Positions 1 through 11,712 of a DNA stretch of 64,000 nucleotides are shown one piece after another. The notes below the pieces were generated by a model. It was not told where the DNA came from and searched no databases. It worked only from the letters and a program-made list of their open reading frames with translations. This DNA comes from Leucaena leucocephala (taxonomy: Eukaryota > Streptophyta > Magnoliopsida > Fabales > Fabaceae), in contig CM073527.1 in assembly GCA_037074615.1 (NCBI GenBank), positions 11,496,848 through 11,560,847 on the forward strand, written 5' to 3'. A program made the translations under genes and the position numbers. Within the stretch, counting starts at the first letter, position 1. Every line of letters starts with the position of its first letter.

Positions 1-2728
1 TACCTTTATGTAAAGAAAAGGATTAAATTGCAAAAGAAAGGAAATTAAGGGACCTAAATGCAATTATGGAAAGTTTAAAGTTAGGAATGAAAGGAAGACA
101 AAAATATGGGGTCTTAAAGTGTAATTTTAGCCAAATTAAGGGACTTAATTATAAAGAAGGAAAAGTTCCCTGGGGCTAAAGTATAATTAAAGAAAATAGG
201 CCAGAAGTGGTTTGCACCGCCCGACAGCATTTCAGTCCCAGATTCTACCAGAAGGTAGGGCAGGTGACGCCGGGTAACCAAGCCTAATACCGGAATTTTT
301 GAATACTCCAGATAGCCAGAAATGGACTGATCGTCCAAAAGTTATAAAAATTTATACCGGATACCCTAGATTTCAGATATAAGTGGGAAAATACAGGATG
401 ATGCGCCTTTATGGGCGGATATCGGGAAACTGACAGGATACCGATAGGAGGTCTGTAGGAAAAGTTATTCACAAAATAAAGAAATCCAGACGGAGTGTGA
501 GGCCTCCGGGGATCCGGGTAGGAGATTTATCGGTATTTTTAAAGAGGCTGAATGCGATCGGATGACTTCGGTCAGATGACCGTTATAACCCCCAAGGATG
601 CCTGAACACAGTAGGACACTATATCTGGGAAAAAGAGCCGGTGTCCGGAAAAGGTATATACTCGGTAAATAATAGTTAAAATATTCAATGAATTGTGTTA
701 AAGGAAGATTCCTCGTAATGCGTGCCATACAGGTAATGGACCCAGGAAGCCTGAAAATGGTACCATTAGAGGCCCAATAAGACTCTTGGACTGATAGGTG
801 GGCCAGTGTCCAGCAGAACCCTGGAAAAGTACGAAATTACGAAAATGCCCCTATGTTGTACAAAAAGGGCAGCAGATGAATATAGGGTATTCTGGTCATT
901 TTGGACAGACCCAGAGGTCAAGACATGTCTAAATAAGGTTGACTAGAGCCAGTATAAGCTTTGACCGGGTCCAGAAAGGTGTGAAATGACGATTTTGCCC
1001 TTAGGGATTAAAATAGGACAAGATAGGGCACCAAGGGCATTTTGGTCATTTCGTAGGGGATCTGTAATTGAGTCTGGACCCAGTATTAAAAAGTTAATGA
1101 TATAAAGGGTCTAGATACTAAATGTGAGGTCAGTAGACATAAAAAGTATCTTTAGAAACATCAGATTCAGAAAACGGCACGTTTTTCGAGGCGATGGACC
1201 GAGCCGGTACCAGATTGGACCAGAAAGCTTCCAGAACCTCCAAATTTTGTCACATGAAGAATATGGGTGGTGAGGTGTCCTATGAGGTGTCCCATGAGGT
1301 GTCCAGGGTGAAGCAGTAAAAAGAATTAAAGAAAATAGGAAATTCCAGGAAAAACTAGGACCACATGTTCAGATGGCTTCAAAATTACAAGAATGCCATC
1401 CATTAAAGCTATAAATACCCCCTTCCCCTCCCATTTTATGCATCCCACGTTTTTGGCAAGAAAAGAGAGAGAAAGAAGAGAGAGAAGGAGAAAGAAAGAA
1501 AGAAAGGAAGTTCTGGTGGAGTTGGAAGTAGTAAGGAAGTTCTGAAGCTCTGCTTTTGAGGTAATAACTAATCCTAGCTCTTATGTAATGTCTTTGTGAT
1601 GTGTTGTTTTGTTTGGTTGATTGTTGTCCTATATGTTATGCTTGAAGCTCTATTCCAATGCTATGATCATATGTTATTGAATATGGAAGCATGCAGCATA
1701 CTTATCTATACACAGTCACAAGCAAGCACCGTCACTTTGCATTACATATTTTGTTATGATTGTTGTTACTGGGATTCTTTTGAATCTCATTCCCAAACAT
1801 AACATTACAGGGGAGGTTCTGTCAAAATAAAATTTGGAAATCTTAAGAGATGCCGGTAGGCTACCGAAATTCCGACAACGAAGACGGAACAAAGAAAGGA
1901 ACTGATACGTACTGTGTACGTAGTGCTGTCTAAGGAGGCTGGAAGTGAGTGGACCCAGCAGGTTCATCCAGTCTTTCCTGGGTACTACGCATAAGGGAAT
2001 TACCGAATTGGTACAACATCAGTTACTTTCTAAAGAAGAATTGTAGCAGTTATGCTGCCGGTTTTTAGACAGAAAATGATGTAATAAAATATGCGGGAGT
2101 TAATCATGCACTAATATATAACAGTTGATTATTTGATATTAATTGTTATCTGGCCTGTATGACTGATATGTGTTGGCTGTATGCTTGAGTATGTAAAGAC
2201 TAAATGCTGAAAATAGGCTCAGTGAACAATAACTCGTGAAGACCCATTCATGTTTGATAAATCATTAAAAATAGTAAATGATTGAATTAATGTACGAAAT
2301 TTTTAGGGTAAAAAGTAGACATACTAAGATTTAATTTGATATATATAATGTCTAATTTGGATGTATACACGAAAAGATATAAATTGTTAAAGTTGGGACC
2401 AGAATGCTGGATTCAGGAGAAAGTCATTGGATGAACAGTAAGATTGAAACGTTGACCCACGTGAAATTGTCAAGGATTGGTCAACCAATGATTTTTCCCT
2501 GAAATATATTTGAGTTAGCTTCATGTAGCAATTTGAACCACTTCATTTCGATTTTTATAGAATTAGTTATAAATTTTCAAAATCAGGTCACTCATCTGGA
2601 ATTTGCCACAGTGAACAGTACTCGATATGAATAAAATTCCAGATTAAGTGTTTAGACTTCAATGACCCTGAAAGTGGTTTAAGTGCTACTGAATGGTCCC
2701 TAAGATGTATAAATATAAGGATGTGACA
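1..2728 (+). mobile_element. LTR-A1, family-A gypsy LTR, 5' end outside the window
   Basis: This is near-identical to the two LTRs at 14435-17253 and 22644-25462. By alignment the window starts 82 bp inside the LTR, and the LTR ends in ATGTGACA at 2728. Relative to the other copies it lacks 15 bp near 1987 and has 6 extra bases near 2575, giving 2810 bp in full. A TATA box (TATAAATA) is at 1410-1417, followed by a GA-rich leader and a splice-donor-like GAG|GTAATA at 1561. No primer site follows; the next bases belong to a family-B LTR. It is therefore a solo LTR or a 3' LTR; the left side needed to decide is not in the window. Confidence 0.93.
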
Positions 2729-2763
2729 CCATTCACATTCCTCCGCATGAAAAACCACTAAAC

Positions 2764-4764
2764 TGTAAGGAATTGGAAGACACGCAGCGGAAATAAACTT
2801 TAAAATTTTTCCATTCCTTGCCAGGATCTGCCGTATGTGTTTAAGTCAAGTGGAAAGAATCATTACCCTTAGTGTTGCTCAGCGAATTTCACAGCTTCTC
2901 TACGTGGGTGGTGATCTCTTTCTGATCGCAAGAAATCGACGGAGTGTTCCTCAGCGACCTTCACAGATTCTCTCCGCGGACGGTGGTCTCTTTCCGATCA
3001 CAAGAAGTCGACGCCTCAGGTCGGCTTCCTCTACTGGTATCCACACGAACAGCGTTCCAACCACGAACGACGTGCTAGCGTCTCCTGTCCCTCCAAGGCT
3101 TTCACAAGTCTCCGTCTCTATTTCGGCAGTTTCTTGTCTGCAAACCTTTTGCAGATTCCGTTCGGCCTTTTGTGTTCTGTGTTATTTTCAAACGTAGCTC
3201 CTCCAATCAGATATAGAGGATGCTATGCGTTTTTACACCTGACCTAATTGGATTTTGGAGTTAATCTTATATTAATTCCGAATTGATACAATATCATATA
3301 TTGTATAATTTTATAAGAAACTAATTAAATAAAATAATATTAAATCCGTCCCACAGATTTAATTACTTATTTATTTAACTTTAAATAAAGATGAGACTGA
3401 GTTATATTTGATTTATTCCCATAAATCAAATTTGAGATATCCTATCAATTTAAATTTCGAATTTCAAACGTGATAGAGATTTAATTTATCCTTATAAATT
3501 AAATCTTATAAATATCTCTTATATGAGATATCCTATCAATTTGAATTTCGAATTTCAAACGTGATAGAGATTTAATTTATCCTTATAAATTAAATCTTAT
3601 AAATATCTCTTATATGAGATATCCTATCAATTTGAATTTCGAATTTCAAACGTGATAGAGATTTAATTTATCCTTATAAATTAAATCTTATAAATATCTC
3701 TTATATGAGATATCCTATCAATTTGAATTTCGAATTCAAACATGATAGGGATTTAATTTATCCTTATAAATTAAATCTCATATATCTCATATATATAATA
3801 TATATATATATACGAATTTATATATATACGAATATAAATATAAATAAATATATATATACATTCACCTGGATCTTTCATTGAATCTGGACATGTCTTAGAT
3901 TCAATGAATCTGGACATCATAGCTCGTGTTGGGCTATTTTGTGTGCGACCCTGTAGGCCCATATGAAGTTGGCAGTGGGCCATTTGCTATACTAGCCCAC
4001 AAGTCGCAAGCGGTCTCTAGCAAGACATAACAACTACCCAAATCATATGAGGATCGATAAACGATGTAACCTTTTATACAACCATATCATGTCCCTTCTG
4101 TCACGCGATATTTTGGTCATGGATGAGGCATGGATAATGTCATCCTCCTATTCCCGACCGTTACTTTCTCGATCCCTGAGTAGTCTGACTATAGAAATGG
4201 AACTACCTTTCCATTACAGTATGGCCATACATTTCTCAGACTCACTCATCGAGGGGCCCAGTAATATCTCTCCACGAATGTGAGGGACAAATTCCATCTT
4301 GACCATTCACATTCCTCCGCATGAAAAACCACTAAGCCCAAACATAGTCTTTATGATCACTCGGTCAAAAGTGACTTTTGACTAGGTCAAAGCTGAGCGT
4401 TTTGTCATGTAGGAATCCATGATGATCTCAGGTCAAAGGGCATATTGACATGGTTTGTATATGAGAGAAGCTTATGACGTTACCCATGCAGTTCTCTCAT
4501 AGCGGGTCGGTCCAACACCCTGTACTCTTACATGTGCTTATGACTTTGATTTATATCTCTATACATCTTCAAAGTCATACTGGTCTTATTTCATCTGTGC
4601 TCCCACATAGATGATCGACCAGGGACATTTAGGATAATATCATGAATTATCCAAGGATGGTCATCATAGTAAACATGCAAATAATATGATAACTCAATTA
4701 ATAAATTCATAAATCAATAATGTTCATAAGACAATGATTGGCCCCTAGGGCACGATTTCCAACA
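2764..4764 (-). mobile_element. LTR-B2, solo family-B (copia) LTR, 2001 bp
   Basis: Read on the minus strand it starts TGTTGGAAATCGTGCCC and ends TTCCTTACA, canonical TG...CA termini. The flanking direct repeat TAAAC (2759-2763 and 4765-4769) is perfect. The copia assignment comes from the copy at 56113-57789, which directly borders a copia polyprotein. It contains four copies of a 91-bp tandem repeat and an AT-rich tract near 3785-3857. The open frame at 4047-4283 is matched by one in LTR-B4, but this follows from LTR identity and is not evidence of a gene. Confidence 0.94.
3434..3790. repeat. 91-bp tandem repeat inside LTR-B2, about 4 copies
   Basis: GAGATATCCTATCAATTT starts at 3434, 3525, 3616 and 3707, an exact 91-bp period. 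The last unit is diverged and runs into a TA-rich tract. LTR-B4 has about four equivalent copies with an 89-90 bp period; LTR-B3 has a single copy. Confidence 0.95.
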
Positions 4765-5192
4765 TAAACCCGAACATTGTCTTTATGATCACTCGGTCAA
4801 AAGTGACTTTTGACTAGGTCAAAGCTGAGCGTTTGTCATGTAGGAATCCATGATGATCTCAGGTCAAAGGGCATATTGACATGGTTTGTATATGAGAGAA
4901 GCTTATGACGTTACCCATGCAGTTATCTCATAGCAGGTCAGTTCAACACCTTGTACTCTTACATGTACCTATGACTTTGATTTATATCTCTATACATCTT
5001 CAAAGTCATACTGGTCTTATTTCATCTGTGCTCCCACAGAGATGACCGACCAGGGACAGTTAGGATAAGATCATGAATTATCTAAGGATGGTCATCATAG
5101 TAAACATGCAAATAATATGATAACACAATTAATAAATTCATAAATCAATAATGTTCATAAGATAATGATTGGCCCTAGGGCACGATTTCCAA

Positions 5193-5609
5193 TAGTATAG
5201 CAGTGAAAAACCAATCAATTAAGCTCAACAAGTTCAAAAATTTTGATTTTTTCATATTATGGTGATTTAAGCAATGGTAACACAAATTAGCAAAAGCAAC
5301 CCCTCCCCCACACTTAAACCATGCATTGTCCTCAACGCATCACTAAAGCATATATCAAAGGGAGAAGGGAAAACGATTAGATTCATGAGCTAAAAGGGAA
5401 GCTTTATTCAAAGAAAAACTAACTTACAACTAAGAAATTTTTAAAATGTAACCTATTCTAAGGAATTGTTAAAAGACAAAAATCAAATAAATCTAAAACT
5501 ACTGTGATGGTCCCTCCCCCACACTTACTCCTAACTATTTTAACAACTGTATATTATCAGCAATACAAGATAAAGTTAAGGAGAAAGGTGGAAAGGAACA
5601 ACCGTGTAA
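5193..5609 (-). other. Athila-like 3' noncoding region with two polypurine-tract-like motifs
   Basis: On the minus strand AAGTGTGGGGGAGGG appears twice, around 5513-5527 and 5306-5321. Such GTGTGGGGGA tracts are typical of the 3' untranslated region of Athila-like elements and one of them would be the polypurine tract. The sequence left of 5306 does not match the start of the 5' LTR, so the boundary with the lost 3' LTR cannot be placed. Confidence 0.55.
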
Positions 5610-6494
5610 TTAGGGAGGTCTTTGATTCTCATGGTAATGCTTAAGTAGATAACCATCAGCTTGTGAAACATGACCTATTGCTTCATCCACCAGCTCTACC
5701 GTACCAAAAGAATGTACTTTGGTAACTCTAAAAGGGCCATCCCACTTGGTGACAAATTTCCTGGGCATCAACTTCAATCGGGCCTTGAACTTTAGAACCT
5801 TGTCACCTTCATGGAATTGTTTTCTCAAAATCTGTTTGTCATGACTCATTTTCAGCTTGTCTTTATAGATTTTGGTATTGTCATAGGATTAAAGTCTCAT
5901 CTCTTCAAGCTCTTGGAGTTGCATCATTCGATTTTTAAGTGAGGATTTAAGGTCTGCAACACATACCTTGATCACCCAATAAGATTTATGCTCGATCTCT
6001 ATAGGTAGATGGCAAGACTTACCATAGAGCAACCGGAAAGGAGACATGCCTATAGGGGTTTTGCAGGTAGTCTTGTAAGCCCATAGCTCTTCCTCAAGCC
6101 TTTCACTCCAATCTTTATGAGATAGCTTCACAATCTTTTCTAGTATCGGTTTTACTTCCCTATTAGAGACTTAAGCTAATCTATTTGTCTGAGGGTGGTA
6201 AGGAGTTGCCAACTTGTGATTAACTCCATGTTTACCAAGTAGAGACTTTATGGTTCTATTGCAGAAATGTGTTCCTTGGTCATTAATGATTGCTCTTGGA
6301 ATGTCGTACCTACAAAAGATATGAGAGCGTAAGAACCTGGCAACAATAGAAGCATCATCTTTCCTAATTGGCACTGCCTCTACCCACCGAGTCACATAGT
6401 CTACTGCAAGTAATATATATGAAAACCTAAATGATGGAGGAAAAGGACCCATAAAATCCATGGCCCATACATCAAAAATTTCACAAAAATGCAT
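5610..6494 (-). pseudogene. Athila-like integrase pseudogene
   Basis: Three broken frames cover the integrase. 6171-6494 holds the catalytic core: VWAMDFMGPFP with the first Asp, then INDQGTHFCN with the second, then the TPYHPQTN motif; the region of the catalytic Glu falls at the frame break. 5889-6131 continues with WAYKTTCKTPIGMSPFRLLYGK, the usual core C-terminus, cited here only as a landmark. 5610-5849 is the C-terminal domain with KWDGPFRVTKV (GPF motif) and a YLLKHY end. The protein would insert element cDNA into chromosomes. Frameshifts near 6140-6170 and 5850-5888 make it nonfunctional. No chromodomain is seen, as expected for Athila-like elements. Confidence 0.88.
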
Positions 6495-6719
6495 GTCTTA
6501 AATGCATTTCATGCTTTCTACCTATACTCCCAAACCTCTGGTACTTATCATAAGATTTATAGAAAGCATAAGCATCTTTGAATAGAGTAGGCCAGTAAAA
6601 TCCACATTCTAAAACCTTCCTAGCAGTCCTATTAGCACTAAAATGCCCCCATAAGATAAAGAATGTGCAAAGGTAAGGATAGAGTGAATCTCATTGTTAG
6701 GAACATATCGTCTGATGAT

Positions 6720-7508
6720 CTAATCACTACATTGCTTCCAAAGAATTGGAGAATCCCAGATGTAATATCTTGACTCCCTATTCAGCTTATCAATTTGAAA
6801 CTTAGACATAGAAGGAGGTACAAGATTAGTGACAACATAGTTAACAATATTAGAGTAACAAGGCTCCTGAACAGCTAAGGCAAAGAGTGCAGAGTCAGGA
6901 AAGGAATCAATAGTAAGATTAGAGGAGTCAACTCCTTCGGTGCCTTCAGGTAACCGACTAAGGTGGTCAGCCACATGATTATCTGCTCCAGCTCTATCTC
7001 TAATTTCAATGTCAAACTCCTATAGCAATAAAGCCCATCTCAGCAGTCTTGGTTTAGATTGAGGCTTCTTGAACAAGTAAAGTACCGCTGCATGATCTGT
7101 AAAAATAACTACTCGAGAATTTATCAGATATTGTCTAAACTTATCTAAAGAAAAGATTATAGCAAAAAGTTCCTTCTCAGTTGTGGTGTAATTCACTTGA
7201 GTGGGGTCAAGTGTCTTGGAGGCACAGGCTATCACTCTAGATCACTTATCCTCCCTCTGACCAAGCATAACACCTACTACAAAGTTAGAGGCATCACAAG
7301 ACAATTCAAAAGGCAAATCCCAATTAGGTGTAGTGAGAATAGGAGGTAAAGCAAGCAAGAATTTCGAAGAGTCAAAGGCATGTCTACACTTATCATCAAA
7401 GTGAAAATCAACATATTTTCTCAACAGTGTAGAGAGGGGTAAAGCAATTTTACTAAAGTCTTTTACAAAACATTGATAAAACCCGGCATGCCCTAAGAAA
7501 GACCTCAA
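6720..7508 (-). pseudogene. Athila-like reverse transcriptase C-terminus and RNase H pseudogene
   Basis: The 7242-7508 frame begins with MRSFLGHAGFYQ, the connection segment after the polymerase, and ends in the RNase H start (LSCDASNFVVGVMLGQ, catalytic Asp in CDAS). 7020-7235 continues with ACASKTLDPTQVNYTTTEKE and VIFTDHAAVLYL, the second and third RNase H motifs. 6720-6974 starts ADHLSRL, the end of RNase H, and runs into the spacer before integrase. RNase H degrades the RNA strand during reverse transcription. Internal stops and frameshifts separate the three parts. Confidence 0.86.
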
Positions 7509-7547
7509 ATCTTTAAGACAAGTAAGATAGGGAAGTGAAGAAATGAC

Positions 7548-8296
7548 TTAAATCTTGGCTTTATCAACCTCAATCCCCTTTTGAGAGATGCGGTGACCTA
7601 ACACTATGCCACTATCTACCATGAAATGACATTTTTCATAATTTAAAATTAACTTTTTCTTAATATATCTATCAAGAACATGTTCAAGACTAATTAAACA
7701 ATCATCAAAGTCATCACCATAAACGGTGAAGTCATCCATGAAAACCTCCATAATATGCTCTAATAAATCACTAAAGATCGCCATCATACACTTTTGAAAG
7801 GTGCCTGGAGCATTAGACAACCCAAATGGCATCCTTCGATATGTGTAAGTGCTAAAAGGATAGGTAAAACTAGTCTTGTCTTGATCTGCAGGTGCAATCA
7901 GTACTTGAAAATAACCTAAAAAGCCATCCAAGAAACAATAGTGAGATTTACCAGATATTCTTTCTAACATTTGATCAATGAAAGGTAATAGAAAATGATC
8001 TTTCCTAGTTGCTTCATTCAACTTCCTATCGTTGATACACTTTCTCCAAGCATTCTAAACTCTTGTTGGAATAAGTTCATTATTCTCATTTTGACTACTG
8101 TGATATCGCTTTTCTTTAGTACTATATGTATCAGGCTCACCCATTCACTATCTGAGATTGCATATATGATCCAAGCACTCAATAATTTAGATACCTCCTT
8201 TTTAATCACATCATGAATCAGGGGGTTCGACCTCCTTGGTGGCTGCTTAACTAGCTTTGACCCTTTAACTAAAAGAATCTTGTGTGTGCAAACCAA
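7548..8296 (-). pseudogene. Athila-like reverse transcriptase pseudogene
   Basis: The polymerase core is on 7548-8021: fingers motif YRRMPFGLSNAPGTFQ, the catalytic box FMDDFTVYGDDF, and LGHRISQKGIEVDKAKI. The upstream frame 8018-8296 carries the N-terminal part (PPRRSNPLIHDVIKKEV and a degraded SEWVS segment where SPWVS is usual). A frameshift near 8020 separates them, and the conserved CIDYR-like box is not intact. The protein would copy element RNA into DNA. Confidence 0.88.
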
Positions 8297-8471
8297 GGGA
8301 TCAATCTCTGGTTTGTCCCCTAAAGATCAACCTATAGCCCTTTTATACCTTTTTAACACTAAAACTAGTCTCTCTTCTTCAGAACTACTCAAAGAACTGG
8401 AAATAATAAAAGGTAATTTATAATCATTAGCAAGAAAGACATATTTAAGTTAGAGGAGATGGGTTTCAATT

Positions 8472-9023
8472 CTAAATCAAGGGTTGCATAATAGAAGGAA
8501 TCATCTTTGTTATATCAAGTGCATTTAATGCGAGTAGTATATCCATGTGGCTTGGGAAAGGAGATATAAGCTCAGTATGGTGTATATTTCCTCCACTTCC
8601 TGACTCAGTGCCACTATCAAATGACCTAAATATAGGAAAGTTAGGGTCAGTCTGATCAATAGAAAGATAAAATAAATTAGAAGTGAAAGTGGGATAAGAA
8701 AAGACTAAGGCAGTAACAGAATCACTACTATCCTCTTCTAATGTTCCAACGCAACTCAATGGGGAAGCTATATTCATAGCTTGTGCATCATCCTCCTTAT
8801 CATCAGTTCCTGCAAAATCAAGCAATACATCTTTCTCAAGGCTATCAAGTGTAGAATCAATAGTAATATCAAAGTCAAAGCAACATGATACATCAAATTC
8901 ATGAGTAGAAGAAAGCCAACTATCTATCTCTAAACAATAGGCACAAGATACGCCACCTTCACATGCATAGACATGAGAAGGGTGGGATGAAGATAGACAA
9001 GTAAAAGCATCATCATGGTTCAC
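8472..9023 (-). pseudogene. Spacer region between protease and reverse transcriptase of the Athila-like element
   Basis: An open frame of 183 codons lies in the position that joins protease to reverse transcriptase in the pol polyprotein. It is rich in Ser, Asp and Thr with several Cys in its first half. I recognise no domain. It is separated from the protease frame only by a stop around 9024-9035. It is best read as the poorly conserved linker of this element, now decayed. Confidence 0.5.
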
Positions 9024-9035
9024 AACTAAGTCACA

Positions 9036-9881
9036 CTAGTGAGGTTTATTCATATTAGTCTCATGTAAGTGGTCCACGTCATGACATTCAATTAAACTAA
9101 TTCCCAAATAAGAGCAATCTTCATAACCTTGATTCATAGCTTCTGAAAGATTAAATTGTACTTCTTGATCCCCAATCCCCATAGTGATAAGACCCTTTTT
9201 CATGTTAATTATTGTCTCAGTAGTTAAAAGGAAAGGTCTACCTAGAATCAAAGTACTCTCAGTGGGGAGGTCATTAGTCATATCAAGAACATAAAAGTCA
9301 GCTAGAAAAACAAGACCTTTCACTTGCACAAGAATATCCTCAAGAATACCTTTAGGGTATCTCACCGTCCTATTAGCTAGGCCAAGTACTACACTAGTGT
9401 CTTTCAAAGCTTTAATACCTAAGGTCTTATAAACAGAGGTCGGCATGACATTAATTGTTGCGCCTAAGTCAAGTAGGGCATAGGAAACTGTTGTTCTACC
9501 TATGGTATAAGGAATAGTGTAGGAACCCGGGTCTTTACATTTAATAGGCAACCGTGGCTTTAATAAGGCGTTAATACTCAACCCCGAATGGATTCTCTCA
9601 CTATGCCTATACTTCCTCTTGTTTGTATATAGGTCTTTCAAAAATTTAGCACACTTAAGCATTTTTTTAATCAATTCAAGCAATGGCACATTAACCTCAA
9701 GTTTGCTAAACATTTCAAACAATTCATCATTATCCTTCTTTTCAACAATATTTTTACTAACCAAATAAGAATTTGGAAAAGGCAAGTATGGAATATTTAC
9801 CTTATCACCTTTGGAGTCAGAAGGTGATCCTTTCTCTATTAGTCTCTTTATGATAGTTGTTGCCTCTTCATCATTTTGCAC
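9036..9881 (-). pseudogene. Athila-like gag C-terminus and aspartic protease
   Basis: This 281-codon frame is the longest open stretch of the element. It starts with charged, Lys-rich sequence from the gag-protease linker. It then carries the retropepsin-like domain: YALLDLGATINVMPTSVYK (the DLGA motif replaces the DSGA or DTGA of other retropepsins, as is usual in Athila-type elements), VLGLANRTVRYPKGILEDI, and STLILGRPFLLTT, the second conserved ILGRPFL box. The enzyme would cut the element polyprotein. It is broken from gag upstream and from the pol linker downstream by stops. Confidence 0.85.
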
Positions 9882-10022
9882 TATTGGTTGTTTCTGACAC
9901 TTCTCTAAGAGCTTCTTTTCTTGTAGGACTTTAGATTGGATAGAAGTTTCTTTCTTAGCTTGGGAAGTTTCTTGAGTAGTTTTGGTAGGAGGAGACTCAA
10001 CTTCTATTTCCTCATCAACCTG

Positions 10023-11481
10023 CTATTCATCTTCTTCATGTTCTTTGAATTGCACATTCTTCAGCCCAATTTTCTTTCCACTTCTCAGTGTGATTGCATT
10101 CAAATATTTAGGATTTATCACTATGTTAGAGGGTATAGAACTACTACTGTTTGCTTGTTGTTCACTCAAGTTGTTGGATAATTGAGTAACAAAAGCATTC
10201 AAATTCTCATGCTTAGTCTCCATTTACTCCAGTTTAGAGAATACATTTTGTAGACATGAATCCATCTTATTCTCCACAGCATGTAACTTAGCCTCAGTTT
10301 ATGACTTCTGATTGTCAAACTTTAAATTGAGCTTAGTAATACCTTTCACAATCATACCAAGTTCATTACCTCCAGAAAAGGAAGATGATGCCCCTTGATT
10401 AGGTACCACTTGATTTGAGAAATTCCCTCGAGGGTTGCCTTAATTTCCACCCCATATAAAGTTAGGATGATCTCTCTAACTTGGATTATAAGCGTTAGAG
10501 TAGGGATCCCTCTTTTGATATAGACCATTCCTATTTTCGTACAGGGAAGAAACCTCTTCATATCGAGAACAAGTATTAGAAGCATGCATCATTAACCCAC
10601 AATACTCACAACCAGCAACTATAGCTTGAGAGTAGCCCATTAAATTAACCTACTTGGCATTCACATTATTCTCTAAAATACTGAGTATTTTCTCCATTCG
10701 GTTCCCTGAAGCAGCAATTTCAGGAAGAATATCCTGGGACAAAACTGAAGAGGTATTATACACTTTTCTTGTGTCTCCAGATTGAAGGTCATTAGTAGCC
10801 ATCTTTTGAAGTAGGTCCCATGCAGTATTGGGAGTCAATTCTCTAAGAGAACCATTTGTAGTAGCATGAATTGAGGGCTTATGATGTGGAAGTAGCCCTT
10901 CATAGAAAAAATTAACCAAATCATTATTTGAAATATTGTGGTATGGACACTAAGCTATAAGTGTGATAAACCTGGTCTAATACTCATGCATGGATTCATT
11001 ATCTCGTTGTACCACACTGGTTATCTCCTTTTTAAACCTTGAAGTTTTAGATGCAGGGAAAATTTATCCAAGAATGCTCCTATCAACTGATCCCAAGTAA
11101 ATGTAGTAAAATGTTGAGGTAGCATGTAAAGCTACTCCTTGGCCTTACCTTCTAAAGCAAAATGAAATGCCCTCCTCAATACATCTTGAAGATTAGCCAT
11201 GGGTGGTTTCATGGAAGAGCACACCATATGCATAGTCTTTAAATGCCTGTGTGGATCATCACCTGCAAAGCCATAAAATTTAGGTAAGGAAGAAATTAAT
11301 GCTCCTTTAATTTTAAAGTTTACATTATCAATATAAAAGCCATAAGGATCATAATCAACATTAGAATTATTAATCTCCCTTATGCTTCTATCATCCTCAC
11401 CATTATTTTCTAAGTTATTCTCACCATGTCCGTTATTCCCATTAAGCCCATATAACCGTTATTACCGTTAGCACCATCCAT
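10023..11481 (-). pseudogene. Athila-like gag pseudogene
   Basis: A likely start ATG lies at 11479-11481 or 11475-11477 (minus strand). Recognisable pieces are 10650-10919 (MVNFFYEGLLPHHKPSIHA, then TAWDLLQKMATND), which resembles the capsid region of plant Athila gag, and 10023-10223 (LNAITLRSGKKIG), the conserved gag-to-protease junction motif. In between, several frames are broken and only short open stretches remain. Gag would form the virus-like particle in the cytoplasm. Confidence 0.75.
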
Positions 11482-11692
11482 GGTTTCTTGTTCTAATTCA
11501 AAATCACTAACAGACACGTGTTCATTAGAGGTAACCAAAGAAAATCAACCTTTTTGTTTTTTTAAATAGATAATGCAAGCAAGAATGCAAATGCAAATGT
11601 TATGCAAATTAATCAAGACTGGCTTAGCAATTGCATTAATCCCAAAAAAAATGTTACTTGACAATTAGTTACTAGGGAACCAATTTTTTGGC

Positions 11693-11710
11693 TCCCCAGC
11701 AACGGATCCA
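11693..11710 (-). other. Primer-binding site of the Athila-like element (tRNA-Asp type, decayed)
   Basis: The minus strand reads TGGATCCGTTGCTGGGGA. The complement of the plant tRNA-Asp 3' end is TGGCGCCGTTGCCGGGGA, so three positions differ. It lies 2 bp from the LTR boundary at 11713. Confidence 0.75.
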
Positions 11711-11712
11711 CT

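Larger units (their letters stand above)
2729..5192 (-). mobile_element. LTR-B1, older family-B (copia) LTR remnant, split by LTR-B2
   Basis: Two pieces of one LTR flank LTR-B2: 2729-2763 and 4765-5192. The left piece matches the middle of LTR-B2 from about 4311, and the right piece continues that same place to within 2 bp of the LTR terminus (it ends TTTCCAA rather than TTTCCAACA). The 5-bp TAAAC at 2759-2763 is repeated at 4765-4769, so B1 was the insertion target of B2. The rest of B1 to the left has been replaced by LTR-A1. Confidence 0.85.

Noticed and set aside
465..728. 87-codon minus-strand ORF repeated at 14981-15244 and 23190-23453, nearly identical in all three family-A LTRs
   Set aside because: Identity is explained by LTR identity; it is antisense to the element, has no domain, and other short frames in the LTRs behave the same way.
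3434..3790. Regular repeats resembling a CRISPR array
   Set aside because: Units are contiguous 91-bp tandem copies without unique spacers, in a plant LTR.
4047..4283. 78-codon ORF also present at 48869-49099 in another family-B LTR
   Set aside because: Lies inside a solo LTR; conservation follows from shared LTR sequence. No domain or codon signal.
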